Positions 1 through 10,465 of a stretch of DNA of 64,000 nt are shown in pieces. The first letter of the stretch is position 1, and every line of letters starts with the position of its first letter. This stretch comes from Lentisphaerota bacterium. Lineage in GTDB: Bacteria; Verrucomicrobiota; Lentisphaeria; Oligosphaerales; JABHEG01. The position numbers were made by a program, and so were the translations under genes. The stretch is from positions 21,509-85,508 of the forward strand of contig JABHEG010000177.1 in assembly GCA_018676675.1 (NCBI GenBank), written 5' to 3'. A model generated the notes under the pieces. It was not told the origin of the DNA. It was given only the letters and a program-made list of their open reading frames with translations, and did not search any database.

Positions 1-3000
1 ATGAGCACGACGAGCAGCAAGTCCGCCACGCTGCCCTATATCCAGGTTCAGATACCAAAGGGATTCCAGATCGACAGCTCAGGAACAGGGGAGTTCTGGT
101 ATGACGCCGGCAGCCACGTCAAGATTGGCGGTCGCTACCGCAGCGGCAAACAGCAGTTGCGGGGCTGGAACGCGGGAAGCGGGCACATGGGTGTCGACGG
201 CACGGTCCATGACCTGCGAGAGAAGACCATCATCGGCGGCTATGACTACCGCATGTTCGAAATTGACTCCCTGGCCTACGGCAGCATGGTGCAGTGGGAC
301 TACGGCGACCGCATCTTTGACCAGCGCATCACCATTGGGAACGCGGTCAACACGGAAGTCATCAAGGCAGCGGCCAGCCTGCCGAACAGCGAGAATGAAC
401 ACCTTCAGCTCACCGTCTACACGGACACGCAGCCCGGAATGGTCACCATCGTCAGCGGGCCTCCCGGCACGATAGGAGACAACGTTCAGGTGTGGGACGA
501 TGTGGCCGACATGTTCTACCCTCTGCGACCGTCCGTATACCAGATCGAGTGGCCGACCAGTGACCCGGACCACATCGTCATCACACGCGTCACATCCGGC
601 TACCCCAACGCCCCCATCCCGAATACACTGTCCTACCGGATGACACTCACGGCGGACGGCATTGAGCTGTTTCACCACACCGTCAGCGACACCGGCGGTG
701 CGTTGCGTGAGTCCTTTGCTCTGCTGACGAAGAAGCCGGGGGAAGACCATGTCATCGACCAACTCAGGGTGACGTTCCCGGACAGCGGCGGCTCACTCAA
801 TGAGGCTACGGTCACCTACACGGACAATCTTCTCACCATCTCAATGAATCACGGCCTGACGACCGGCGAGACGATCGTGGACGCCATCAACGCCTGCGCC
901 GGCTGCCCCTACACGGCTGACACGGTCGGAGTACGAACACTGCCCCTGGGAGACCGTTTCAGAGGCAATCCCGCCAGCTGGACCCACGTCACCAAAGTCG
1001 TGGACGGCGTGGCCGATATCGCGCCAGTCGCCCTGGAGCCATCCGCCAAGGATCCCTTCCAGTTCCTGTATCTCGGCTACACCCAGGCCGACGCCCTCGT
1101 CTCAGCCGCCAAGTTCACCGCGGCCTCAGCCGGGTACTCGACGCTGGTCTTCTCCACCAACCCGGGCGCTATTGCCAAAGGCGATCTGAACGAGGAAGCC
1201 CTGCATGTGCGGACCGTGCGCACGGAGTTGTGGAACGAGAACCTGGTCACTGATTCAGCTCTGGTCGGATCGAGAGTCAGCAGCGCCTACGACGTGGCCG
1301 GCCTCGGGACGGGGGCCGTCGTCCATGCACAATCCCGCTACAACCCCTTTGTGCACGACCGGCTTGCCCCCTCCGGGCCCATCTTCCCGGTCAATCAGCA
1401 TTTCACCAACGATCCCGAGGATGAACTCGTGGTCGCATGGTACCGCAACTACCTGTACGAGCCACAGATAAACTGGCCCTATCAGACGGTCCAATACACC
1501 ATCAGCTGGCCAAAAACGGACACTAGCAACGGCTATGACCGCATTGTGGTCGCCAGTATGCTCGGGACCGAGGGCAAGAGGTGGGTTGGTGACGCTGATC
1601 TCAGCACGGGAACCGTGCCGGAAGAGCAGGATGTCTACGATTCTGAGCTGTTCGCGGACATCTCGGTCTATATCCAAGGCGACCCCACCTTTGCCGGGTA
1701 CAACCCGAATGAGGAACACGCCCTCCTGGCCAGCTCGTTCCTGTCCCGTGCCGACCCCGATCCACCACAGGCCGCCTTCGCCCTGCGCAACGACCTGAAC
1801 GTCACCGATCACGACACCACGTATACGTCCGATCCATTCGTGTTGGTGCAGTACCGTGACCTGGTCACCGACGAGTGGAGTATGCGCGTCTACAAGGTGG
1901 AGAAACACGACCTGCGTGACGTCTACGAATTCACCATCCCAAATGTGGACTTCACCTACAACTACAAGTTTGAGCTGCCGACACGTGCTGGTGAGATCAT
2001 GCTGGCCCCGCATCCGTTGGACATCGTCATCGGCGCGCTCCCGCCGGCGGCCACCTATGGCATAGATCTGGACCCGCCCCAGAACGCCGCCAGCGCCAAG
2101 CAGAAGGTCTACTTCGAGGACCACAAAGGCTGGTGTTGGTCGCGTTCGGGCGACAGCGACGAGTCAGACGGCCTGGACAACGCCCGTTGCACCGTCCACT
2201 TCTTCTACCCCCTGCAGCCGTCGTTCTACTATGTCGAAGACCATGACAAGAATGGAAAAGCCCAGACGCCGGGTGAAGCTGTGCCCTGGCTCCCCCCGGC
2301 AGGTGTGTCCGGCACGCAGGCCACGTCCACGACACTCGTTCAGGACGCCGACCCCGGCGTCACCGTACAGATTGGCGTTGCGAGCACGGCCGGCCTGGAT
2401 GTGGGCGATTACGTCGGCATCGCCGACGGAGAGCGCAGTGAATACGGACTGCGCATCACCAAGATCGACGGCCCAAGCCTGACCCTCGAGCGGATGTACA
2501 TCGCGAAAAAGACCGGCGCTGAACTCTCGTTGCGCCATTCCCCTGTCCCGGTTACCTACACGTCCGTCTGGCCTGACGACATAGCCACGCTCAAGGTGGG
2601 CGAGACCCTCACCTACAGCGGCGGCGAGTTCCGGGCCGATCACCCCGTATCGCGCAACAGCTTCGGCGATGAATTCACGACGCCGGGGCTGCCTGGCGTC
2701 CTGGCGTGGGCCGCGGGAGAGATCATCTTTGACTCCGAGAACGCCCCGCTCGACAGCAGCGTGATGGGGTCGAACTACACCGCCAGGCTGTTCCCGGCTC
2801 TTTCGACACGTCAGGTCCCGCTCAGCACGGAGGACTACGAACTGTCCGCAGATCTGCTCCCCGCCAGCGGGAACATCATTGTCGACGAAGCCAGATACTA
2901 CTTCAAGGGGTTGTCCGCGTCACTGCAGAAGCGTGTGTTCTACGATCCGCTGTTCCAGAAGCTCGGCGTGTTCGGGATTCTCAACGACAAGGTGCTGGGC

Positions 3001-6000
3001 GACGAGACGTTGACGGCGGCCCCACCCGCGGTCTATGTGCTCGAGCCCAACATCCTCACACCCGGCGAACGCGACGAGATTCTGAGCCTGTCGGCAGACA
3101 CCAAGTGGAAAGATGCCGTGAAGTCCCTCTATGCTCTGACCCGCGACCCGAACGAAGTGGTTGCGGATGGAACGCAGGTGGACGGCTGGTATGCCGGGCT
3201 GCAGTTGGACGAGGGAACCAAGGAACTGGAACAGCAGCAGGCGCTCGGGGTCGGGCTGGCAGTGGTTGCCAATCCGGATCTGCTCAAACCCACGGCAACT
3301 CCCGGCGTCCGCTATGTGACCTTGGCTGAGAACAACCATGAAGATCTCGGGGCCGCGCCCGTGTCGCTGCACATCGTCCGCGTCATCGTGGGGGACAAAG
3401 ACATCCCGCAGAACAACCCCAACGGCCTGACCGCAGAACACTTCCGCTATCGCGGCGCACTGAAGACCGTGCTCTCAGACAACGTATTCGACGAGAAAAT
3501 CATCGTCCGCCATACGGCTGATTTCGGCGGATTCGCCGATGATCTCACCTTTGAGTGGTACTACCGCGGCGAGGACGGCAGCAGTGCACTGCTGCCCGAC
3601 CAAGAGCCATCGAAATGGCTGATGTTCGCCGTCTCGGACCAAGGCGTTGGGAAGTACCAGATCAGCTTGGAGGGGACCGGCCCGGTGATCATCCGGGACA
3701 ACTGGTTCTTTATGCGTTACCGCCACAACGACGAACGCTTCCCCGATGCCCCCTCCCCCCCCGATGAGGTAGCGCCCTACCAATGGGTCGGAGCCGGCAA
3801 CTCACGGCCACCTGACGATGGGGAACTGCCGGAAGAGACCTACCTCCCGCAACTGGTCATGGGTTGGGTGAAGCGCGTGCTGGACGCGATCAATCCCTAC
3901 GAAGCACGCATCAATGACTTCAAGAACAATGAATCCCCTGCCACCTACGTGAACATGATTCAGCAGCTTGGCCAACGCTATGAGGGACCGGTGGCCCTTA
4001 ACCCGGCTAAGAACGTGATCGAAAACGTGGGGCTGATCGAGCTCTACACCACGGTCATGGAGCGGGCCAAGAGCCTGAGTATCGATCTGGCCACACCAGT
4101 GACCGATGGGGCCGTGTGCAACGCCATACAGCTCGCCTCAACCCGCCTGGCTGACTTCTACATGCTCTTGGGCAATGAAGCGTATGCCGACGCCCTCGAT
4201 CCCACGATCGGCTTCGGGAGCGAGAACATCGAGTACGGCCACCTGGCCCCGGCCATCTTCACATTCCAGAACCAGCTGGACACACTCCTGGACGAGGAGC
4301 TGTCGATGTTGCGCGGCAACGATGAGTACCATGCCCGCCCCGTCTACAACCGCCTCTTCTGGAACTTCACAAAGGGCGAAGGAGAAGCCGCCTACGCCCT
4401 GTCATACAACATTGCCGACGTGACCGCGGACGGATTCATCGACGAAGACGATGCCATGGTCATGTTCCCTCAAGGCCACGGCGATGCCTGGGGACACTAC
4501 CTCACCGCGATCAAAACCCAGTACGACCTGCTCCAGCACTCCTTCTTCAACTGGCAGCAGCGCTCCGAGTTCTATAACCTGATGGACATCGTGCTCGACG
4601 TGGACTACCGCGATGAGCGGAAGTTTGCCCAGATCGCAGCTGCCAGGGCCAGGGCCGGTAAAGCGGTCGTTGACTCGACCTACCGCGACCGCTACGTCGA
4701 AGACCCGGATGGTCAGTGGCAGGGCTACACCGACACCGACGAGAAGCGGGCCTGGGGAGTTGAAGGCTGGGCCCGGCGAGCCGGACAGGGCGCCCTCTTC
4801 GACTGGCTTACAGCCAATGCCTTGATCCCGGCCGTGTATCCCGACCCCGAAGCTGACGGCATCCAACGAATTGATCGCAGTACGGTGGATGACATCGACA
4901 CCATCGCCGGAGAATTCGCTGCCATCGAGCAGCAGATAGATGCGGCAAACAGTGGACACAATCCCCTGGGAGTCTCTGCTGGCGCCGTGCCCTTCGACAT
5001 TGACCCCACCTATCTGCAAGTGGGCTCGAGCATGCAGGGCAAGTTCCACTTTGAGCAGATCTACGATCGAGCGCTCACGGCACTGCAGAACGCACATCGC
5101 ACGTTCGAGTACGCGAACCTGCTCGACAACCGACTGCGCAAGGTGGCCACGGATATCGAGGACTTCGCGGAAGACGTGGAGGAACAGGATCGTGACCTGC
5201 GGAACCGTCTCATCGAGATCTTCGGTACACCCTATGAGGGCACGATCGGTCCGGGCAAAATCTATCCCGAAGCCTACGCCGGACCCGACCTGATCCTGTA
5301 CCAATACGTAGACGTGCGCGAAGTCACGAACGAAACGGTGCCCAAAGCAAGCAAAGAATGCAAACTCTTCCTCAACAGCTTCAGCCAGGGCATATATCCC
5401 AAGCTGACCGTCGGGGACGAAATTTTCGGCGGCATGGTCGGCCTGGACGGCGTCGACGGCGGCGCCTATGAGAACATCTATGCACCTTATTTCATCAACG
5501 ACCAATCTCCCTTTAACGAGGCCTCAGCCACCGATGTTGAGTATGTCACGAACGATCGCGTGCTTGAACTGAGCCTGCCCGTCATGGCCAAAGGCTACGC
5601 GTTCGTTCCTCCGGAGGACTGGGGCGTACGCGGCTCTACCGGCCGGATCCAGAGGGAAATCAGGGAACTGGTTATCCTGGAGGCCGAGCTGGCACAGTCG
5701 ATCAATTACTACGACAATCTGGTGTACGATTTCAAACGTGACTTCTCCGACCTCAACCAACGTGCGGACACATCCAACTACGTCATCAAGCGGATGCAGG
5801 ACAGCCTGGAGAAGACCGACGATCTTCAGGACGACATCATGGCCTTCTCTGCTGCAGCAGAGATGTTCGATTGGACCGGCGATGAGATCGAGTTCTGGCT
5901 GGGAGTGGCCATGGAGGCTGTTCCCGACAACATGGTCTTCGGGCTGGCCAGCGGCGGCGACATGGCTGCTCCAGCCAAGGCGGCATTGCTGATTGGCGGC

Positions 6001-7485
6001 ATAGCCAAGACCATCTTCAAACTCACCGCCGTCGGGTTCAGGCTGGGCGTGCTGGAGAAGGAGCAGGAACTTGAGCTGTATGGGCAAGAGGTGGAGGTCG
6101 ACATCGCGAAGGCCGAACAGGAGTCGGAGATCCGCGAGCAATTCCACGAACTGGCAAGCTGGATAGGCGAGGAGCCGAAGGTCCGTCTCGAGGTGTTCGC
6201 CAACCTTGAGAGGCTAGCCCAGATGAGCGATCAGGTCCGCACCACCATCAAAGATGGATGGCGCGTGGTCAATGAGCGCAAGGCATTCAATGTCAACACG
6301 GCCGCCGTGGTACAGCGGAACCGGTACAAGGACATGACGTTCCGTGTCTTCCGTAACGATGCCCTGCAGAAGTACCGCGCCGCGTTTGACCTGGCGGCCC
6401 GCTATGTCTGCCTCGCCGCCAAAGCCTACGACTACGAGACGAACCTGGCCTCAGACCATCCGGCGTCGCCGCACGGCATTCTCGAAGACATTGTTGCCGC
6501 AAGGTGTCTGGGCGCAATCAATCAGGGCGAACCGGTCGTGGGTCCCAGGGGCTTGGCTGACCTTCTGGCCCGCCTCAAGGCAAACTACGACGTACTCAAA
6601 CCGCAATTTGGGATCAACAATCCGCAGTTCCAAACCGGACGTTTCTCGCTGCGCCATGAGCTGTTCCGTATCAACCGCGAAAGTCGGCTGCAGGCAACAG
6701 GCGCTACAGCGGCCACGATTCGCGATGCCAACGAGCGTTGGCGCCAGACATTGGCCGGCTACCGTGTCGATGACCTTTGGGAAGTGCCCGAGTTCCGCCG
6801 GCACTGTCGCCCGTTCACGTCCAAATACGGCGGCGAGCAACCGGGGTTAGTCATCCCCGTGCCTTCGTCCATCGTTGCCGGGAGGAACTTCTTCGGCAAG
6901 CAGGCCGGGCCTGGCGACAACGCCTTCAATCCAACGGCGTTTGCCACCAAGATACGCGCTGTGGGGTTGTGGCTCGAGAACTACGATCAGTGGGCCATGG
7001 TCTCTACTCCATATGTCTACCTCATCCCGTCGGGCAATGACGTGATGTACATCCCCACCAGCAACGAACTCGATGTGCGCACTTGGCACGTCGACGACCA
7101 AGTCATTCCCGTGCCGTTCTCCATCGGCGACCACGAACTGGCCGACCCGGACTGGATCCCGATCCGGGACAGCCTCACCGAGAGCATCGGCCAGATCCGG
7201 CGCCACGCATCGTTCCGCGCCTATGGCGACACGGGTGTGTACGACGAAGACCAAATGACATTCAGCACCCGCCTGGTTGGACGCTCCGTGTGGAACACGC
7301 GCTGGGTCATCATCGTCCCCGGCATCAGTCTCGACGCAGATCCGGACGCCGGCCTGGACACATTCATCTACGGTAAGACCAGGCCCAACGCCACCGTCAC
7401 CGGTGACCCGGAGCGAGACCGTGATCTGAACGGTGTTAAGGACATCCGCCTCGCGTTTCAGACCTACAGTCACAGTGGGATCTAG
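1..7485 (+). CDS. giant protein of unknown function, 5' end possibly outside window
   Basis: Open for 2494 codons from the first base of the window to a TAG stop. I do not recognise a family. The first visible residues look like the interior of a beta-rich protein rather than a signal peptide, so the true start probably lies upstream; the ATG at base 1 may be coincidence. The N-terminal ~1250 residues are beta-rich, Asp/Pro/Tyr-rich and extracellular in character. Around residues 1469-1489 there is a dockerin/EF-hand-like loop (DVTADGFIDEDD). Residues ~1710-1745, ~1880-1960 and ~2020-2060 are charged helical stretches likely to form coiled coils, and a short hydrophobic Gly/Ala-rich stretch sits near 1990-2015. 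The C-terminal ~400 residues return to a globular Tyr/Trp-rich character. Two further secreted proteins follow on the same strand. The role is unknown; a very large secreted or cell-surface protein is an inference from composition and context. Confidence 0.7.
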   Translation: MSTTSSKSATLPYIQVQIPKGFQIDSSGTGEFWYDAGSHVKIGGRYRSGKQQLRGWNAGSGHMGVDGTVHDLREKTIIGGYDYRMFEIDSLAYGSMVQWDYGDRIFDQRITIGNAVNTEVIKAAASLPNSENEHLQLTVYTDTQPGMVTIVSGPPGTIGDNVQVWDDVADMFYPLRPSVYQIEWPTSDPDHIVITRVTSGYPNAPIPNTLSYRMTLTADGIELFHHTVSDTGGALRESFALLTKKPGEDHVIDQLRVTFPDSGGSLNEATVTYTDNLLTISMNHGLTTGETIVDAINACAGCPYTADTVGVRTLPLGDRFRGNPASWTHVTKVVDGVADIAPVALEPSAKDPFQFLYLGYTQADALVSAAKFTAASAGYSTLVFSTNPGAIAKGDLNEEALHVRTVRTELWNENLVTDSALVGSRVSSAYDVAGLGTGAVVHAQSRYNPFVHDRLAPSGPIFPVNQHFTNDPEDELVVAWYRNYLYEPQINWPYQTVQYTISWPKTDTSNGYDRIVVASMLGTEGKRWVGDADLSTGTVPEEQDVYDSELFADISVYIQGDPTFAGYNPNEEHALLASSFLSRADPDPPQAAFALRNDLNVTDHDTTYTSDPFVLVQYRDLVTDEWSMRVYKVEKHDLRDVYEFTIPNVDFTYNYKFELPTRAGEIMLAPHPLDIVIGALPPAATYGIDLDPPQNAASAKQKVYFEDHKGWCWSRSGDSDESDGLDNARCTVHFFYPLQPSFYYVEDHDKNGKAQTPGEAVPWLPPAGVSGTQATSTTLVQDADPGVTVQIGVASTAGLDVGDYVGIADGERSEYGLRITKIDGPSLTLERMYIAKKTGAELSLRHSPVPVTYTSVWPDDIATLKVGETLTYSGGEFRADHPVSRNSFGDEFTTPGLPGVLAWAAGEIIFDSENAPLDSSVMGSNYTARLFPALSTRQVPLSTEDYELSADLLPASGNIIVDEARYYFKGLSASLQKRVFYDPLFQKLGVFGILNDKVLGDETLTAAPPAVYVLEPNILTPGERDEILSLSADTKWKDAVKSLYALTRDPNEVVADGTQVDGWYAGLQLDEGTKELEQQQALGVGLAVVANPDLLKPTATPGVRYVTLAENNHEDLGAAPVSLHIVRVIVGDKDIPQNNPNGLTAEHFRYRGALKTVLSDNVFDEKIIVRHTADFGGFADDLTFEWYYRGEDGSSALLPDQEPSKWLMFAVSDQGVGKYQISLEGTGPVIIRDNWFFMRYRHNDERFPDAPSPPDEVAPYQWVGAGNSRPPDDGELPEETYLPQLVMGWVKRVLDAINPYEARINDFKNNESPATYVNMIQQLGQRYEGPVALNPAKNVIENVGLIELYTTVMERAKSLSIDLATPVTDGAVCNAIQLASTRLADFYMLLGNEAYADALDPTIGFGSENIEYGHLAPAIFTFQNQLDTLLDEELSMLRGNDEYHARPVYNRLFWNFTKGEGEAAYALSYNIADVTADGFIDEDDAMVMFPQGHGDAWGHYLTAIKTQYDLLQHSFFNWQQRSEFYNLMDIVLDVDYRDERKFAQIAAARARAGKAVVDSTYRDRYVEDPDGQWQGYTDTDEKRAWGVEGWARRAGQGALFDWLTANALIPAVYPDPEADGIQRIDRSTVDDIDTIAGEFAAIEQQIDAANSGHNPLGVSAGAVPFDIDPTYLQVGSSMQGKFHFEQIYDRALTALQNAHRTFEYANLLDNRLRKVATDIEDFAEDVEEQDRDLRNRLIEIFGTPYEGTIGPGKIYPEAYAGPDLILYQYVDVREVTNETVPKASKECKLFLNSFSQGIYPKLTVGDEIFGGMVGLDGVDGGAYENIYAPYFINDQSPFNEASATDVEYVTNDRVLELSLPVMAKGYAFVPPEDWGVRGSTGRIQREIRELVILEAELAQSINYYDNLVYDFKRDFSDLNQRADTSNYVIKRMQDSLEKTDDLQDDIMAFSAAAEMFDWTGDEIEFWLGVAMEAVPDNMVFGLASGGDMAAPAKAALLIGGIAKTIFKLTAVGFRLGVLEKEQELELYGQEVEVDIAKAEQESEIREQFHELASWIGEEPKVRLEVFANLERLAQMSDQVRTTIKDGWRVVNERKAFNVNTAAVVQRNRYKDMTFRVFRNDALQKYRAAFDLAARYVCLAAKAYDYETNLASDHPASPHGILEDIVAARCLGAINQGEPVVGPRGLADLLARLKANYDVLKPQFGINNPQFQTGRFSLRHELFRINRESRLQATGATAATIRDANERWRQTLAGYRVDDLWEVPEFRRHCRPFTSKYGGEQPGLVIPVPSSIVAGRNFFGKQAGPGDNAFNPTAFATKIRAVGLWLENYDQWAMVSTPYVYLIPSGNDVMYIPTSNELDVRTWHVDDQVIPVPFSIGDHELADPDWIPIRDSLTESIGQIRRHASFRAYGDTGVYDEDQMTFSTRLVGRSVWNTRWVIIVPGISLDADPDAGLDTFIYGKTRPNATVTGDPERDRDLNGVKDIRLAFQTYSHSGI

Positions 7486-7621
7486 AAACGGTCATTGAAA
7501 GTCAGCAGTTGTGCCGGAGTACTGAGTCCGGCTTGGACACTGAAGTACCGAACATATTCGGGCGTCGGTTCGCCCGGAAGCCAACGGCATTGAGCCTCAA
7601 TTGGCAATTGGAGTGAGTCTC

Positions 7622-10462
7622 ATGATACAGCACAAGCAGCTCCTCTCGATAGTTGCATCGTGTCTTGCGAGTGCAGCGACCTGTCTCGGAGCCGGTATCC
7701 TCGAGCCCAGCACGGTGCTCTACGGACGGGCCGTCAACCCGACCAGTGGCCAACCGTTCCTGCTCACCAGCGGGATCCTCACGTGGACGATCGCTGTCCC
7801 CAACCAGCCGGACGTCGTCCTCACAGCGGAGCTGGAGTCGCTCGCCGGCGGGGCCTATTCTTACCGGCTTGATATTCCGCACGAAGCCCTGTCCCTCGGC
7901 ACGGATGCAGACCAACGCACGGTCCCGCTGAGCTTCAGCGACGTCGTCTTCCACCACTCATCGGTTGAGATAGACGGGCATGCGGCGCGGATCGCTGTAG
8001 CCAATGCCGAGGCCTTTGCGGCCAGTCAGACGACGCGAGGCTTTACCCACCGAGTGGACCTGATCGTTGAATACCCCCTGCCCGACACCGACGGAGACGG
8101 GCTGCCGGATTGGTGGGAAGACCTACATGGCCTCAACAAACAGCTCAACGATGCGTCTGCCGACACGGACGGCGATGGCCGCAACAACTTGAGTGAGTTT
8201 GCCGCGGGAACATCCCCGGTCGCCAACAACCGCCAACCAATCATCAACACCACAGCTATCAAGGCTTGGGAACAGGGCCAGAGCGGAGTATATCTGAGCG
8301 CGTCTGATACAGACAGCGGCCCCGGTGACTTGACCTACACGATCACCCACCCGCCTGGAATCGGCTCGCTCTGTCTCCGTACGGTCCAGACTCCCTCGGG
8401 AGACACGTGGGGAACGCCCCTTTCCTCGGGGGACACGTTTACCCAACAAGATGTAGAGGAAGGGCGCCTCGTCTATGTCCACACTGCAGCAGGCACAGAG
8501 GACACCTCCTTTGCCTTGTCCCTCCGAGATGCGACACCTGATCACGAACCGGTCGCTGCTGAACTCTCCGTTGAAATCCGGAGACCCAACGTGAGTGGAG
8601 CCCTTGCCGGGCTGCTTGAGAGCTTCTCCGGGACTCGTGACGACATCCTCGACGCAACTCGCGACCTTCCTCCGCAGAGCGCCCGTGACACCAGCTCCTA
8701 CCTCCTCAGCAAATGGCTCGGGGCCGTCACCTGGGACGCGTCCACCAGCACTGCAGGCGTTGTCCTGCGCACCCCGTCTTCGGATGTAGACGCTGATACC
8801 TACGCAGAGGGGTTGGCGGCCGGACAATCGCGTGATAGTTCCCACGTACTGATCGGGGGACTCGGGGACGATGTCCTGACAGGAGGCGAGGAGGATGACA
8901 TCCTCGATGGCGGCCCGGGAGATGACATGCTGCAAGGGAGCGGCGGAAGCGATGTATTTGTGTTCCGAAGCGCCACGGACGGCAACGACACAATCTGGGA
9001 CTTCGATCCGGACGTCGACCGGATCGACATTTCGGCCCTGCTTAGCGGCGCCGCCCCCAACCTTGCCAATCACGTCAGTGTCAACAGCAGCGGCGACGAT
9101 GTCATCATTGGTATCGATGTGGATGGGAACGGCTCGGGCTATACGGATGTGACAATTCGGCTCGTCGATGCAAGCGCGACGCCGGAAAGCAGTGATCTCT
9201 ATGCCCTCGCCGATTCCGGAAAACTCGACAGTGGCGGGCTGGAGCTCCTGCCGTGCCTGAGTATCTCCGCGGCTGCCGACGCCGGCGAGGGTGCTCAGTC
9301 GCCCGGCCGATTCGTGCTCTCGAGGTCCGGCTCTCTCGAGGAGGCCCTGACGGTCAACATCATAGTAAGCGGCTCAGCAACCAATGGGGTAGATTACCCC
9401 AGGATCTCGGCCCAACTGACCTTCCCTGCAGGCAGTCGCAGCTCTGACGTACCCATCTCACCCTACGTCGACACGCAGGTAGAAGGAACAGAAACAGTTG
9501 AGATCAGCCTTCAGGCAGGAAGTGGGTACACAGTGGCCCATCCCGCATCCGCTGCCCTCACGATCAAAGACCCGGGCGAGCGCATCGGAGTGAAGGCCCT
9601 TGAGCCAGTCGCAGCTGTGACGCCACAAACAGTCGGCGTTTTTCTGGTCACCAGATCCGGCAGTCCGGCATGGAACACCAACGTCCTCATCCAGGTGAGC
9701 GGAACAGCGACGAATGGAGTAGATTATGAGTATATCGCTCCGGTCGTAGCCATGTCCGCCTGGCAGTCCAGTGCAACCATCACGGTAGTGCCCAAGACTG
9801 GGGCGACACTGGCCAATGGAACGGAAACAGTGCGTGTCAAGATTCTGGCAGACCCGACCGGCAATTACGCGCTGGAAGACAATGTGGAAGCATCTGTGGC
9901 CATCGTGCAGGACGCCGCGGGGCTTCTGAACTGGCGAAATGCCAACGCTCCGGACAGCCCGGATGCCGATCCTGACCAGGACGGCTTGAGTAACGCGATG
10001 GAAGAGGAGCTGGGATCTGATCCCCGTCTCTGCACGATTGTGTTGGAGCAAGGTTGGAATCTGGTCAGCACGCCGCGCGTCCCGGCTCCCGGGCAGACCC
10101 TCCAGGATCAGCTGGGCAGTGCTCATGTGGGCTCCGTCTGGACCTGGTCCGGCACTGGATACCAGGTTCTGCCGCCCGATTCACCGATGGTCCCGGGGGC
10201 TGCGTACTTCGTCCTGTGCCTTGTACCGAGCCACGTCGACCTGGCGGACACGCCTCAGGCCGATGGATACCGCGACGTTCGGGCCGGTTGGAACCTCGTC
10301 GGCCCTATCCGTGGCGGAACTGACCAAGAAGGAACGTTGGCCGGGACGTCCATCTTCGGGTTCACAGCAGAGGGCTATGGGAAAGTCGCTCCGCAGGACC
10401 TCAAACCCACGAAGGGATACTGGCTGTACGCGCCCGAAGACGGTGCGATTGTGCTGCCATGA
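7622..10462 (+). CDS. secreted multidomain protein: TSP3-like, RTX calcium repeats, Calx-beta, C-terminal GWNLV module
   Basis: 946 residues from the ATG at 7622, preferred over an in-frame TTG at 7601 because GGAG lies 8 nt upstream and the product then opens with a signal peptide (MIQHKQLLSIVASC...CLGAG). Visible domains in order: thrombospondin-3/EF-hand-like calcium loops (~155-200, DTDGDGLPDWWED and DTDGDGRNN); a cadherin-like/CSPG-type beta repeat (~205-320); RTX haemolysin-type nonapeptides (~410-450, GGLGDDVLTGG and GGPGDDMLQG); two Calx-beta-type domains (~545-650 and ~655-765); another calcium-loop motif (DADPDQDGLSN, ~775); then a C-terminal module with two GWNLV motifs (~810-946). 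These families are known in calcium-dependent adhesion and secreted scaffolds. The C-terminal module recurs at the end of the next gene, which starts 3 bp downstream. Extracellular adhesin or scaffold is an inference; no catalytic domain is visible. Confidence 0.85.
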   Translation: MIQHKQLLSIVASCLASAATCLGAGILEPSTVLYGRAVNPTSGQPFLLTSGILTWTIAVPNQPDVVLTAELESLAGGAYSYRLDIPHEALSLGTDADQRTVPLSFSDVVFHHSSVEIDGHAARIAVANAEAFAASQTTRGFTHRVDLIVEYPLPDTDGDGLPDWWEDLHGLNKQLNDASADTDGDGRNNLSEFAAGTSPVANNRQPIINTTAIKAWEQGQSGVYLSASDTDSGPGDLTYTITHPPGIGSLCLRTVQTPSGDTWGTPLSSGDTFTQQDVEEGRLVYVHTAAGTEDTSFALSLRDATPDHEPVAAELSVEIRRPNVSGALAGLLESFSGTRDDILDATRDLPPQSARDTSSYLLSKWLGAVTWDASTSTAGVVLRTPSSDVDADTYAEGLAAGQSRDSSHVLIGGLGDDVLTGGEEDDILDGGPGDDMLQGSGGSDVFVFRSATDGNDTIWDFDPDVDRIDISALLSGAAPNLANHVSVNSSGDDVIIGIDVDGNGSGYTDVTIRLVDASATPESSDLYALADSGKLDSGGLELLPCLSISAAADAGEGAQSPGRFVLSRSGSLEEALTVNIIVSGSATNGVDYPRISAQLTFPAGSRSSDVPISPYVDTQVEGTETVEISLQAGSGYTVAHPASAALTIKDPGERIGVKALEPVAAVTPQTVGVFLVTRSGSPAWNTNVLIQVSGTATNGVDYEYIAPVVAMSAWQSSATITVVPKTGATLANGTETVRVKILADPTGNYALEDNVEASVAIVQDAAGLLNWRNANAPDSPDADPDQDGLSNAMEEELGSDPRLCTIVLEQGWNLVSTPRVPAPGQTLQDQLGSAHVGSVWTWSGTGYQVLPPDSPMVPGAAYFVLCLVPSHVDLADTPQADGYRDVRAGWNLVGPIRGGTDQEGTLAGTSIFGFTAEGYGKVAPQDLKPTKGYWLYAPEDGAIVLP

Positions 10463-10465
10463 GAT

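Noticed and set aside
7513..7532. Hairpin GCCGGA-N8-TCCGGC after the giant gene
   Set aside because: Six-bp stem without a T-run, so not convincing as a terminator.
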